Made by a program: the position numbers and the translations under genes
In this document: in pieces, positions 53,902 through 62,557 of the stretch
How the letters are laid out: each line of letters starts with the position of its first letter
Numbering within the stretch: position 1 is the stretch's first letter
Notes under the pieces: generated by a model
Databases searched by the model: none
What the model was told of the DNA's origin: nothing
What the model saw: the letters and a program-made list of their open reading frames with translations, nothing else
Assembly: GCF_900411375.1 (NCBI RefSeq)
Contig: NZ_LS422984.1
Span: 274,510-338,509 of the forward strand
Direction: 5' to 3'
From: Lentilactobacillus raoultii
GTDB lineage: Bacteria > Bacillota > Bacilli > Lactobacillales > Lactobacillaceae
Length of the DNA: 64,000 bases

Positions 53902-56232
53902 ATGGCGACAAAAAAAACTCGCAAACGAACAACTAAAAAACGCGGTCGACCAACTAAAAGCAAAAAATCAGATAACTTTTTCTCAAAGTATTCGATTAAT
54001 CTTTTGGGACTTGTTGTCGCTATTTTAGCGTTGTTGGGGCTTCTTCACGCTGGTATCGTTGGTATATTTGTGATTAATTTGATGCGAATCTTTGTTGGGA
54101 GTCTTTATCCGATTGGTTTGATTGTCGTCATGATTGGGAGCCTTTGGTTAACAGGATTTGCTCGATTCCCTAAAATAAATTGGCGTTATTTTTTGGGAAC
54201 TACCATGATCTTACTGGGAATTTTAATTACCCTTAGCTTGATAGAATATAGTCAAACTGCCCAGCCGGTTAATTTTATTTCTGCCAACTGGGGAAAGCTG
54301 ACTGACGATATGGTTTCCTCAAACACGACCTCCAACATTGGTGGTGGCATTCTGGCAGCGGTTTGTTTTTCAAGCTTACATATGCTGGTTGGAAAAATCG
54401 GGGCCGGGATTGTCAGCGGGATGCTGGTGATCGCTGGGGGCTTTGTTTTATTCAATATTTCGTTTAGCAAAGCTTTTGTTGCCTGCCATCAGGGAATTAG
54501 TTTTTTAGGGGGCTTTTACCGGCGGCTTAAAAAGAAATTGGCTTCACGTTCTTCAAAAGCCAAGCCGGTTCAAGCGGCAAATCAACCAACTGTTGATCAA
54601 CCAGCTGAACCGCTAACGTCGATACAACATGGTTCGAACGAAAGCCAACCAACGTCCTCAAAGTTTTCAACATCATCAATTACGATTTCTGGAATGGCCG
54701 TTTCGGATAAGAAGGCCAACCAAACTGATTCTAAGACAAATCAAGCTTCATCATCTACGGATCAAGCAGACGATGAAAATCCAACTAATGATGTGGATTT
54801 GGTTAATGTTCAGGAGGACGACGCTTATCAATTACCAACGGCGGATTTGTTAACTAAAATGTCACAAGATGATCAATCAGGGGAATTGAAATCGATTGAT
54901 CATAATGCCAAAGTCCTTCAAAAAACGTTGGATAGTTTTGGCGTCAAAGCGGAAATTAAACATGTCAGTTTAGGCCCATCGGTTACAAAATATGAAATTC
55001 ATCCGGACATTGGGGTGAAAGTTAGCCGAATCGTTAATTTGGCAGATGACATTGCCTTGGCTTTAGCTGCTAAGGACATTCGAATTGAGGCGCCGATTCC
55101 TGGCAAATCGTTAGTGGGCATCGAGGTGCCCAATCGAAAAATTGCCACCGTTTCGTTTAGAGACGTTGTTGAACATCAACCGGATAATCATGGTCACTTG
55201 CTTCAGGTTCCTCTTGGAAAAGACGTTAATGGCAATGTGATTACGGCTGATTTAACTAAAATGCCGCATTTGTTGATTGCCGGTTCGACCGGTAGTGGTA
55301 AATCAGTTGCGATTAACGGAATTATCACTAGCATTTTATTAAATGCCAAGCCAAGTCAGGTTAAATTAATGTTAATTGATCCTAAAAAGGTTGAGTTGGG
55401 AGTCTATAATGGCATTCCTCATTTACTTAGCCCGGTGGTTTCGGAACCAAAGAAAGCGGCTAGAGCACTTCAAAAAGTGGTTTCCGAGATGGAAAATCGA
55501 TATGAGTTGTTTGCCAAGTATGGTCAGCGAAAGATCAGCACGTTTAATGAATTTGCGACTAAAAATAATCGTGAAAATGACGTTAAAATTCAACCCATGC
55601 CGTACATTGTGGTCATTGTGGATGAATTGGCCGACTTAATGATGACCGTTTCAAACGATGTTGAGGCAGCGATTATTCGCTTAGCCCAAATGGGTCGGGC
55701 TGCCGGCATTCACATGATTTTGGCAACTCAACGGCCATCCGTCGATGTTATTACCGGGTTGATTAAAGCCAATGTGCCCTCTAGGATTGCTTTTGCTGTT
55801 TCAAGTGGGATTGATTCACGAACCATTATTGATACAAATGGTGCAGAAAAGTTACTTGGTCGTGGCGATATGCTGTTTTTGCCAATTGATTCCAACACAC
55901 CAATTCGGGTGCAGGGAGCCTTTATTCCCGATAAAGATGTTTCCCGGGTTGTAAAGTTCATCACGAACCAGCAATCGGCTGATTACGATGAATCGATGAT
56001 GGTTAGTGATGAGGAGATCAAGCAGGAGGATGAGCAAGAATCAGAGGACGATTTATTTGATGATGCGCTGGCTTTTGTCGTTCAGGAGCAAAAGGCCAGC
56101 ACGTCGCTACTTCAGCGGCATTTTCGAATTGGTTATAATCGAGCGGCTAGGTTAATTGATGATTTGGAAAACCGAGGCTATATTGGTCCTCAAAACGGCA
56201 GCAAGCCAAGGGAAGTCTTCAAAAAACAGTGA
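53902..56232 (+). CDS. ftsK: DNA translocase FtsK/SpoIIIE
   Basis: Septal motor that pumps chromosome DNA and helps XerCD resolve dimers. The 776-aa product has a basic N-terminus (1-28) and about four membrane helices (about 30-195). A Ser/Gln/Thr-rich linker (about 215-300) precedes the motor, with Walker [17 protein letters not shown] and Walker [15 protein letters not shown]-terminal winged-helix gamma domain (about 710-776) follows. ATG 53902 follows GAGGAGG. The stop codon and the last Gln codon lie within the first 124-bp repeat unit. Confidence 0.95.
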   Translation: MATKKTRKRTTKKRGRPTKSKKSDNFFSKYSINLLGLVVAILALLGLLHAGIVGIFVINLMRIFVGSLYPIGLIVVMIGSLWLTGFARFPKINWRYFLGTTMILLGILITLSLIEYSQTAQPVNFISANWGKLTDDMVSSNTTSNIGGGILAAVCFSSLHMLVGKIGAGIVSGMLVIAGGFVLFNISFSKAFVACHQGISFLGGFYRRLKKKLASRSSKAKPVQAANQPTVDQPAEPLTSIQHGSNESQPTSSKFSTSSITISGMAVSDKKANQTDSKTNQASSSTDQADDENPTNDVDLVNVQEDDAYQLPTADLLTKMSQDDQSGELKSIDHNAKVLQKTLDSFGVKAEIKHVSLGPSVTKYEIHPDIGVKVSRIVNLADDIALALAAKDIRIEAPIPGKSLVGIEVPNRKIATVSFRDVVEHQPDNHGHLLQVPLGKDVNGNVITADLTKMPHLLIAGSTGSGKSVAINGIITSILLNAKPSQVKLMLIDPKKVELGVYNGIPHLLSPVVSEPKKAARALQKVVSEMENRYELFAKYGQRKISTFNEFATKNNRENDVKIQPMPYIVVIVDELADLMMTVSNDVEAAIIRLAQMGRAAGIHMILATQRPSVDVITGLIKANVPSRIAFAVSSGIDSRTIIDTNGAEKLLGRGDMLFLPIDSNTPIRVQGAFIPDKDVSRVVKFITNQQSADYDESMMVSDEEIKQEDEQESEDDLFDDALAFVVQEQKASTSLLQRHFRIGYNRAARLIDDLENRGYIGPQNGSKPREVFKKQ

Positions 56233-56350
56233 GCGAAGCCAAACGGTTAGCATCTGGAATATAAGGCGTCGATTGGGGAAATTCCGGGTTTGGATTTTTC
56301 CAATCGATCCCTTATATGGAATGATGCTGTTTGGTGTAGCTGTCCTAATT
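56227..56350 (+). repeat. 124-bp hairpin repeat, unit 1
   Basis: Starts CAGTGAGCGAAGCC and ends CTGTCCTAATT. The part 56239-56334 folds into a long hairpin: CCAAAC/GTTTGG, AGCATC/GATGCT, ATATAAGG/CCTTATAT, TCGATTGG/CCAATCGA and an inner stem. It overlaps the ftsK stop codon. No protein is encoded. Confidence 0.9.
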
Positions 56351-56474
56351 CAGTGAGTGAATCCAAGCGGTTAGCATCTGGAGTATAAGGCGTTGATTCG
56401 GGAAAGCCTGATTTTGGCTTTTTCGAATCAATCCCTTATACGGAATGATGCTGCTTGGAGGAACTGTCCTAATT
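56351..56474 (+). repeat. 124-bp hairpin repeat, unit 2
   Basis: Directly follows unit 1 with the same length. Five of the differences from unit 1 are compensatory pairs within the stem (for example CCAAAC/GTTTGG becomes CCAAGC/GCTTGG), so the hairpin (56363-56458) is kept. Confidence 0.9.
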
Positions 56475-56514
56475 CAGTGAGCGAAGCCAAACGGTTAGCA
56501 TCTGGAATATAAGG
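56475..56514 (+). repeat. partial third repeat unit
   Basis: The first 40 bp match unit 1 exactly (CAGTGAGCGAAGCC to ATAAGG). After that the sequence departs and the right arm of the hairpin is missing. Confidence 0.88.
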
Positions 56515-56530
56515 TCGCTGATTATAGGAC

Positions 56531-56569
56531 AAAAAAAGACCACCCTTTAATTAATTAATGGGTAGCCTT
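56531..56569 (-). terminator. terminator of the DUF4044-like gene
   Basis: On the minus strand GGCTACCC pairs with GGGTGGTC (G-U pairs included), followed by TTTTTTT. Confidence 0.65.
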
Positions 56570-56589
56570 AAGTATTCAATACTGAATAG

Positions 56590-56745
56590 TTACTGCTGGT
56601 TCATAATGGTGATCACAGCGGAAGCCAGTAGTGAGCCGACAGTCGCAATAATCATAATCCATACAAATACCAGTGTAATTTTTTGAAACGTTGATCTTTT
56701 TTTTCGTGCCAAGATTTGCACCACTTTCTGATTATATTCACTCAT
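56590..56745 (-). CDS. DUF4044-like small membrane protein
   Basis: An overlooked 51-aa frame from ATG 56745 to TAA. A charged N-terminus with ARKKRSTFQKI is followed by one membrane helix (about residues 23-46, with VWIMIIATVGSLLASA). Composition, the KK-x-TFQK motif and the position next to the DUF3397 and mraZ genes match the DUF4044 proteins of lactobacilli (family function unknown). No strong ribosome-binding site is visible upstream of the ATG, which lowers confidence in the exact start. It has its own terminator and is divergent from the DUF3397 gene. Confidence 0.7.
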   Translation of the reverse strand: MSEYNQKVVQILARKKRSTFQKITLVFVWIMIIATVGSLLASAVITIMNQQ

Positions 56746-56806
56746 AAGTCTAACGGTCATTATCAGTCATTGCAATATGTTTTGTCAAAATTGGGAGGTC
56801 AAATCG

Positions 56807-57184
56807 ATGCAATTTCCTTCGTGGACAGTCATGACAGTAGTGTTTTTGGGCCAATTGGTTTTTCTGTTATTGGTTGCCAGTATTATGATATTAATTCGTA
56901 AAAATCGGTCAATTAAAAATCGGTTTGCCATTGTTCCAATTGATCTATGGCCGCCATTTTTATTGGTCTTTATTCAGCAACTAAGCGGAACGATATCGGA
57001 AAGATCAGTTTTGCCACAAATTGTGATTATTTGGATGACTATTGGACTGGTTGTCCTCCTTTGGCAAATTTTGACAGATCGTGAAATGACTTATCGACGA
57101 TTTTTCGTATTGTTTTGGCGTTTAAGTGACTTGTTGTTGGTAATTGGATGGCTCGGCACTTTTTCGTACTTTTTGTTTCAATAG
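56807..57184 (+). CDS. DUF3397-family membrane protein
   Basis: A 125-aa protein with four predicted membrane helices (about 5-28, 43-62, 67-88 and 103-124) and a conserved RFAIVPIDLWPPF loop after the first. It matches the DUF3397 family, found upstream of mraZ in lactobacilli. The function is unknown. ATG 56807 follows GGGAGGTC; the frame is open ten codons further upstream without support. A terminator separates it from mraZ. Confidence 0.82.
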   Translation: MQFPSWTVMTVVFLGQLVFLLLVASIMILIRKNRSIKNRFAIVPIDLWPPFLLVFIQQLSGTISERSVLPQIVIIWMTIGLVVLLWQILTDREMTYRRFFVLFWRLSDLLLVIGWLGTFSYFLFQ

Positions 57185-57216
57185 CCAGTGTTATGAGTAT
57201 CAAAAAATAAAAAAGT

Positions 57217-57257
57217 AGGACTTGGGAATTTCAATAGTTGGATTCCTAAGTCCTTTT
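57217..57257 (+). terminator. terminator between the DUF3397 gene and mraZ
   Basis: AGGACTTGGGAAT pairs with ATTCCTAAGTCCT, followed by TTTTT. Confidence 0.85.
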
Positions 57258-57373
57258 TATTTTGCCCCACATGATTGCCACCAGTTACCAATCCCTTCGT
57301 GGCAGGCTTTGTGAACCTTTAATCTTTTATCTAAAAATCATTGTGACATTCTTTTTACAAAAATCGGGGCAAT

Positions 57374-57407
57374 GTGGTTGGTAGTGGGGAATTGTGGTAA
57401 AATGTGA
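57374..57407 (+). promoter_or_regulatory. MraZ operator repeats and mraZ promoter
   Basis: GTGG occurs at 57374, 57384 and 57394, followed by GTGA at 57404, a strict 10-bp period. MraZ binds such direct repeats and represses its own operon. The extended -10 TGGTAAAAT (57395-57403) lies between the third and fourth repeats, so binding would block transcription. Confidence 0.8.
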
Positions 57408-57437
57408 TTGCAAGCTGAAATTAAGGGGGATGAATGG

Positions 57438-57863
57438 ATGCTTCTTGGTGAATACCAGCATAATATTGATGCCAAAGGGCGGATTATCATCCCAGCTAAA
57501 TTTCGTCAGGATCTTGGTAACAAGTTCGTCATTACACGAGGCATGGATGGCTGTTTATTTGGATATCCAATGTCTGAATGGGAAAAAGTTGAGGGTAAGA
57601 TCGACTCGCTTTCAGTTAATAAACGAGACGTTCGGGCCTTTACGCGTTTTTTCTTTTCGGCTGCTCAGGAATGTGAATTTGATAAACAAGGTCGCGTTAA
57701 TATTCCTAGTATCTTAAGGTATTACGCTAAAATCGAAAAAAAGTGTGTCGTGGTTGGTGTTTCGAATCGGATTGAGATTTGGAGCGAACAGGCTTGGCAT
57801 GACTTCACTAATGATGCGGCAGCCCATTTTGATGAGATTGCCGAGAACATCATTGATCTTTAA
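57438..57863 (+). CDS. mraZ: transcriptional regulator MraZ
   Basis: AbrB-like regulator at the head of the division and cell-wall cluster. The 141-aa product has the duplicated MraZ domain with the signatures [20 protein letters not shown] (residues 4-23) and [19 protein letters not shown] 57438 lies 8 nt after AAGGGGG; a start ten codons earlier is open but unlikely. The 10-bp-period GTGG repeats upstream are its expected target. Confidence 0.96.
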   Translation: MLLGEYQHNIDAKGRIIIPAKFRQDLGNKFVITRGMDGCLFGYPMSEWEKVEGKIDSLSVNKRDVRAFTRFFFSAAQECEFDKQGRVNIPSILRYYAKIEKKCVVVGVSNRIEIWSEQAWHDFTNDAAAHFDEIAENIIDL

Positions 57864-57905
57864 AACTAACCAAAATAACTAGGCTAACTGAAAAGTGGTG
57901 ATTGA

Positions 57906-58871
57906 ATGTCTGATTTTGAGCATGTTACCGTTTTGCTGCGGGAAGCGGTAAACGGCTTAGACGTTGATCCCAACGGTACATACGTCGATGCAACGCTGGG
58001 TGGTGGGGGACACACCACAGAAATTTTAAAACAATTGAATAAGGGACACTTGTATTCGTTTGATCAAGACGAGGAAGCAATTTCGTATAATCAACAACAT
58101 CTTCAGTCGTTTATTGAGGATGGTCGACTAGTGCTTGTCCATAACAATTTTCGAAAACTTCGAACGGCTTTAAAAAAATTTAACGTTAAACAACTTAACG
58201 GCGTTGTTTATGATTTGGGGGTTTCATCACCTCAGTTTGATGAAGCTGGCCGGGGATTCAGTTATCGATTTGACGCCAGGCTGGATATGCGAATGGATCA
58301 GACACAATCATTGGATGCTTGGGAAATTATTAATCAATGGCCTTATGAAAAGCTGGTGCGAATTTTTTACCGATATGGTGAAGAAAAGTTTGCCAAATCA
58401 ATTGCCCGAAGAATCGAGCAAACAAGAAAAAGTCGTCCGATTAATACGACAACTGATTTGGTCGTGCTAATTAAAGAAGCAATTCCGGCAGCTGCCAGGC
58501 GTCACGGTGGCCATCCGGCCAAAAAAGTTTTTCAAGCAGTCAGAATTGCAGTGAATGATGAATTATCGGCTTTAGAGGATTCGTTGGAGCAAGCGCTGGA
58601 TTTACTGGCAGTTGGGGGACGAATCAGTGTGATTACGTTCCAATCGTTGGAAGACCGTTTGGTTAAGACGATGTTTAAGGAAAAATCATCGTTACCGGAA
58701 TTGCCGCCTAATTTACCGGTTGTTCCCGCTGAACTTCAGCCAAAATTTAAATTAATTACCCGCAAGCCAATTACACCCAGTGAGGCGGAATTGGCGAAAA
58801 ATCATCGCGCTCATAGCGCTAAGTTGCGAATCATTGAACGAACAAAATCTAGTGGAAAGAAGAATACATAA
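57906..58871 (+). CDS. rsmH: 16S rRNA (cytosine(1402)-N(4))-methyltransferase RsmH
   Basis: Adds a methyl group to C1402 in the decoding centre of 16S rRNA. The 321-aa product starts with [10 protein letters not shown] and has the SAM motif [16 protein letters not shown] (about 27-42). [20 protein letters not shown] follows (about 100-119), with a C-terminal [15 protein letters not shown] 57906 follows AAGTGGTGAT. Second gene of the mraZ operon, 2 nt before ftsL. Confidence 0.97.
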   Translation: MSDFEHVTVLLREAVNGLDVDPNGTYVDATLGGGGHTTEILKQLNKGHLYSFDQDEEAISYNQQHLQSFIEDGRLVLVHNNFRKLRTALKKFNVKQLNGVVYDLGVSSPQFDEAGRGFSYRFDARLDMRMDQTQSLDAWEIINQWPYEKLVRIFYRYGEEKFAKSIARRIEQTRKSRPINTTTDLVVLIKEAIPAAARRHGGHPAKKVFQAVRIAVNDELSALEDSLEQALDLLAVGGRISVITFQSLEDRLVKTMFKEKSSLPELPPNLPVVPAELQPKFKLITRKPITPSEAELAKNHRAHSAKLRIIERTKSSGKKNT

Positions 58872-58873
58872 GT

Positions 58874-59260
58874 ATGGCACAGAATAATTTAGCACGTAAT
58901 CTAACTCAAGAAGAACCAGAACAACCTTATGTTTCAACACCGAGGCGGGTCAGTCAGCCCGGACGTCAACCTGGTTTTAGTCCACGGTTGCGGTTGAACG
59001 CCTTTGAAAAGGTATTGATTATTGGTGGCAGTATCTTGTTGACGGGATTAATGTTAATGGTGGTTTCCTCTAAGATTGCACTATCTAATTCGCAACATGA
59101 ACTGCAACATTTAGACACTCGAATCTCCAACATTCACAATGACAATACGAATTTAAAACAGCAAATCGGCGAACTTCAAAGTAGTAGCCGGTTGCAGAAA
59201 ATTGCCAAAGAAAATGGGATGTCTCTCTCCAATGGAAATATAAGGAATGTTACAAAATGA
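58874..59260 (+). CDS. ftsL: cell division protein FtsL
   Basis: Bitopic divisome protein of 128 aa that forms a complex with FtsB/DivIC and FtsQ/DivIB. A cytoplasmic N-terminus (1-40) is followed by one helix (about 46-68) and an extracellular coiled coil with leucine-rich heptads (SNSQHELQHLDTRISNIHND, about 70-89). Sequence conservation of FtsL is low; the call rests on topology and on the place between rsmH and a division PBP. The stop overlaps the PBP start in the ATGA arrangement. Confidence 0.93.
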   Translation: MAQNNLARNLTQEEPEQPYVSTPRRVSQPGRQPGFSPRLRLNAFEKVLIIGGSILLTGLMLMVVSSKIALSNSQHELQHLDTRISNIHNDNTNLKQQIGELQSSSRLQKIAKENGMSLSNGNIRNVTK

Positions 59261-61416
59261 AAGAACCACAAAACCGTTCTGAAGAAAATTTAAAAGCCCG
59301 TAAAAATCGAAAGCTCGTTGGAATCTCACTGCTTTTGATTTTTTTCATTGTCTTTTTAATCCTATCTCTGCGGCTAATGGTCATTGCGGTGGGCAAAAAC
59401 GTTAAACACGTGAATTTAAATGAGCGTGCGGAAAAATTATATAACCAGACGCAAACCATAAAGGCTAAACGTGGGACCATTTACGATGCCAGCGGGAGTC
59501 CGATTGCAGAAGACACCAGTACATATTCACTCTATGCCGTTCTTGATAAAAATCAGCGCGGCTTAAATGATAAGCCACTGTATGTTGTTAACAAGAACAA
59601 AACAGCTCGGGTTCTTTCGAAGTATCTGCCAATCAGTCAAAAGAAGGCTTTAAAGATTCTATCACCCAAGCATGGCAGCCCGTTTCAAGTTGAATTTGGC
59701 AGTGCAGGCACTAATATTTCATTAATTACGAAGAAAAAAATCGAAGCGAAGCATCTACCGGGAATTAACTTCGTTCAGCAGCAAGCCCGTTTGTATCCCA
59801 ACGGCGTTTTCTCATCCAATTTAATCGGGGTCGCTACATCTCAAAATGATAAGAAGACCGGCACCTCGGGATTAGTTGGTCAGATGGGCATTGAAAAGGC
59901 CTTTAATAAGCAGCTTGCCGGAACTAATGGGTTTAAGAATGCTGATTATGATGTCTATGGCTATAAGCTACCCGGTAAAAAACAAAAAGAGCGTCGGGTT
60001 AAAAATGGCGATAACATTTATACGACAATTGATTCTCGAATTCAAAGTTTATTGGAAAGCGAAATGACTTCCGTCCAATCACAGGTTCACCCAGCTTCTT
60101 TAAACGCAATTTTAATGGATGCTAAAACCGGCAAGATTGTCGCTGAATCGCAACGACCGAGTTTTAATGCGGCGACAATGTCGGGAATCGGTAAAGCTTG
60201 GACTAATACGTTTACTTCTGATAGCTTTGAACCCGGCTCAACGATGAAAATTTTTACGCTTTCTGCATCGATTGATTCAGGCCAATTTCATGGTAATGAC
60301 ACCTACGAATCTGGTCGGTATTCGATTGACGGCAAAATTGTGCCGGACTGGGACACTGCCGGTTGGGGGTACATTACTTACAACAAAGGTTTTGCACTGT
60401 CGAGTAATGTTGCGATGGCTCATTTGGAACAGCAAATGGGGCCGAAGACGTGGAAAAAATACATTCAAAAGTTTGGTTTCCTAAAATCCACTCATTCAGG
60501 GTTACCAAATGAACTGGCCGGTAGAATTCAATTTAACTACCCGATTGAACAGGCTGATACCGCCTTTGGTCAGGGAATTGAAATTACGCCGATTCAGATG
60601 ATGCAGGCTTTAACTGCAGTATCAAATAATGGTAAAATGATGAAGCCGTACTTTATTTCAAAGATAACGGATCCAAATACTGGTAAAACGGTTAAAAAAT
60701 ACGGTCCCAAACAAGTTGGTCGGCCAATTCGTTCTTCAACGGCTAAAAAAGTTCGCGAACACATGCAGGACGTGGTTTATAAATCGTACGGCATCGGGCA
60801 TGATTATAAGATAAAAGGGTATCGGGTAGCTGCTAAAACCGGAACGGCGCAAGTTAGCAATGGTTATGGCGGTTATGCTTCAGGTGATGATAGTTATCTA
60901 TATTCGGTAGCTGGAATGGTCCCTGCTCAAAACCCAAGATACGTTATGTATGTGACGATGAAGCAGCCAAAGTTGACTGGTACCAAAACGGCAACCCAGT
61001 TAATGGCAGAGATTTTTAAACCGGTAATTGTTCGAGCATTGCAGAATTCGAATACGAAGCAAACAGTGGTTAAAAAACGGGTGCCAACTGTGGCTTACCA
61101 AACAACTACTGAGGCTAAACGAATTTTAAATGAAAAGAACTTTGATGTCGTCACAATTGGCAATGGCACGACGGTTGTGAAACAGTCGCCAGGTGCCAAT
61201 CATCAGTTAGCAGAACAGAAACGGGTTTTTATTTTGACCAACGGCACTTGGAAAATGCCGAGGATTATTGGTTGGTCCAAACATGACATTGAGACATTCT
61301 GCCACTTAACCGGTTTGAAATTGGCGGCAACTGGATCCGGGTATGCGGATAGTCAAAGTATCAACTTTTCACGGACAATTAAGAAAGGTCAAACTTTAAA
61401 AGTAAATTTTGAGTAA
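59257..61416 (+). CDS. pbp2B: division-specific class B penicillin-binding protein with PASTA domains
   Basis: Septal peptidoglycan transpeptidase. The 719-aa product has a membrane anchor (about 21-45), a PBP dimerisation domain (about 60-230) and a transpeptidase domain. Its active sites are STMK (EPGSTMKIFT, about residue 330), SSN (FALSSNVAM) and KTGT (AAKTGTAQVS). The C-terminus carries two PASTA-like domains (about 605-719), which resembles PBP2x. The exact class name (PBP2B or PBP2x) is uncertain. Translationally coupled to ftsL. Confidence 0.93.
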   Translation: MKEPQNRSEENLKARKNRKLVGISLLLIFFIVFLILSLRLMVIAVGKNVKHVNLNERAEKLYNQTQTIKAKRGTIYDASGSPIAEDTSTYSLYAVLDKNQRGLNDKPLYVVNKNKTARVLSKYLPISQKKALKILSPKHGSPFQVEFGSAGTNISLITKKKIEAKHLPGINFVQQQARLYPNGVFSSNLIGVATSQNDKKTGTSGLVGQMGIEKAFNKQLAGTNGFKNADYDVYGYKLPGKKQKERRVKNGDNIYTTIDSRIQSLLESEMTSVQSQVHPASLNAILMDAKTGKIVAESQRPSFNAATMSGIGKAWTNTFTSDSFEPGSTMKIFTLSASIDSGQFHGNDTYESGRYSIDGKIVPDWDTAGWGYITYNKGFALSSNVAMAHLEQQMGPKTWKKYIQKFGFLKSTHSGLPNELAGRIQFNYPIEQADTAFGQGIEITPIQMMQALTAVSNNGKMMKPYFISKITDPNTGKTVKKYGPKQVGRPIRSSTAKKVREHMQDVVYKSYGIGHDYKIKGYRVAAKTGTAQVSNGYGGYASGDDSYLYSVAGMVPAQNPRYVMYVTMKQPKLTGTKTATQLMAEIFKPVIVRALQNSNTKQTVVKKRVPTVAYQTTTEAKRILNEKNFDVVTIGNGTTVVKQSPGANHQLAEQKRVFILTNGTWKMPRIIGWSKHDIETFCHLTGLKLAATGSGYADSQSINFSRTIKKGQTLKVNFE

Positions 61417-61474
61417 CTTATTTAATTAGGCTTAATAAATTTAATATCATGTTTAAGGATGGTTCTAAAAGAAA

Positions 61475-62434
61475 ATGGGGAATTGGTTAGTTTCAGCGCT
61501 TGGGGCATTTGTGATCACTGTCGTTTTAATGCCCGGATTAATTAAGTATTTTAGAAGTAAGCATGAGGGTCAGATGATTCGTGAAGAAGGCCCTAGATGG
61601 CATGAAAAAAAGTCAGGAACCCCGACAATGGGCGGAATTTTATTCATTGCCGCGATTGTCGTTTCTGATTTGGCGATTGCGGCAGTACATGGTGGGTTAA
61701 CGCCTACTTTAGCAATTTTGCTCTTTGTTTTAGTGGTTTATGGGCTCATTGGCATGTGGGACGATAGCATCAAATTGTTTCGTCGGCAAAATGAAGGTTT
61801 AAAGGCGTGGCAAAAATTATTAGGTCAGATCGTTGCCGCAATTGTTTTTTCCCTGGTTTATATTCATGAGGGGCTGCCACTTGCCATTAAAATGCCATTT
61901 GCGGCCGACTGGCACATTGGGTATTGGTACATCTTGTTCATTATTTTTTGGTTGGTTGGCTTCTCCAATGCTGTTAATTTAACCGATGGACTTGATGGTT
62001 TGGTCGCTGGTTTGGCAACAATCTCATTTGCTGCTTACGGCGTCATTGCGGCTGTTCAGCATCAAGCGGATGTCGCAATGTTTTGCTTCACCGTTATCGG
62101 TGGACTGCTGGCCTTCTTGATCTTTAACCATAAACCGGCCAAGATTTTCATGGGTGATATGGGTTCACTGGCCCTGGGTGGTGCTTTAGCATGTGTGTCA
62201 ATTCTGGTCCACCACGAGTTTTCGTTGCTGGTCATCGGAATCATTTACGTTCTTGAAACTGCTAGTGTGATGATTCAGGTTGGCTCATTCAAGCTAACCG
62301 GAAAACGAGTTTTCAAGATGACACCGATCCATCATCATTTTGAGATGTGTGGCTGGTCGGAATGGAAAATAGATCTTGTTTTTTGGAGCATTGGTTTAGT
62401 TGCGGCAATAATTAGTGTGGCCACAATTGTTTAA
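61475..62434 (+). CDS. mraY: phospho-N-acetylmuramoyl-pentapeptide-transferase
   Basis: Transfers phospho-MurNAc-pentapeptide to undecaprenyl phosphate, making lipid I. The 319-aa product has ten membrane helices. Motifs: [20 protein letters not shown] (about 33-52), [40 protein letters not shown] and [14 protein letters not shown]. The Asp residues of the active site are present. ATG 61475 has only a distant AAGGATGG upstream. Confidence 0.97.
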   Translation: MGNWLVSALGAFVITVVLMPGLIKYFRSKHEGQMIREEGPRWHEKKSGTPTMGGILFIAAIVVSDLAIAAVHGGLTPTLAILLFVLVVYGLIGMWDDSIKLFRRQNEGLKAWQKLLGQIVAAIVFSLVYIHEGLPLAIKMPFAADWHIGYWYILFIIFWLVGFSNAVNLTDGLDGLVAGLATISFAAYGVIAAVQHQADVAMFCFTVIGGLLAFLIFNHKPAKIFMGDMGSLALGGALACVSILVHHEFSLLVIGIIYVLETASVMIQVGSFKLTGKRVFKMTPIHHHFEMCGWSEWKIDLVFWSIGLVAAIISVATIV

Positions 62435-62450
62435 GGGTTGGTGTGAGACT

Positions 62451-62474
62451 GAGGTTTTGCGACCGACCTCTTTG
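62451..62474 (+). terminator. weak hairpin between mraY and murD
   Basis: GAGGT pairs with ACCTC around TTTTGCGACCG and is followed by TTT and GAG. Too weak to be sure that it terminates; the following genes belong to the same pathway. Confidence 0.3.
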
Positions 62475-62557
62475 AGTACCAATCATTAATAGCGATAGAA
62501 TTAAATTGAATTGATAAATGAGTTTGACTTCTAGGAGACAAAGGGGATAAATGCAAG

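Noticed and set aside
56227-56514. CRISPR array or transcription terminator as explanation of the repeats
   Set aside because: Units are directly adjacent with no unique spacers, each is a long palindrome, and no T-run follows the stems.
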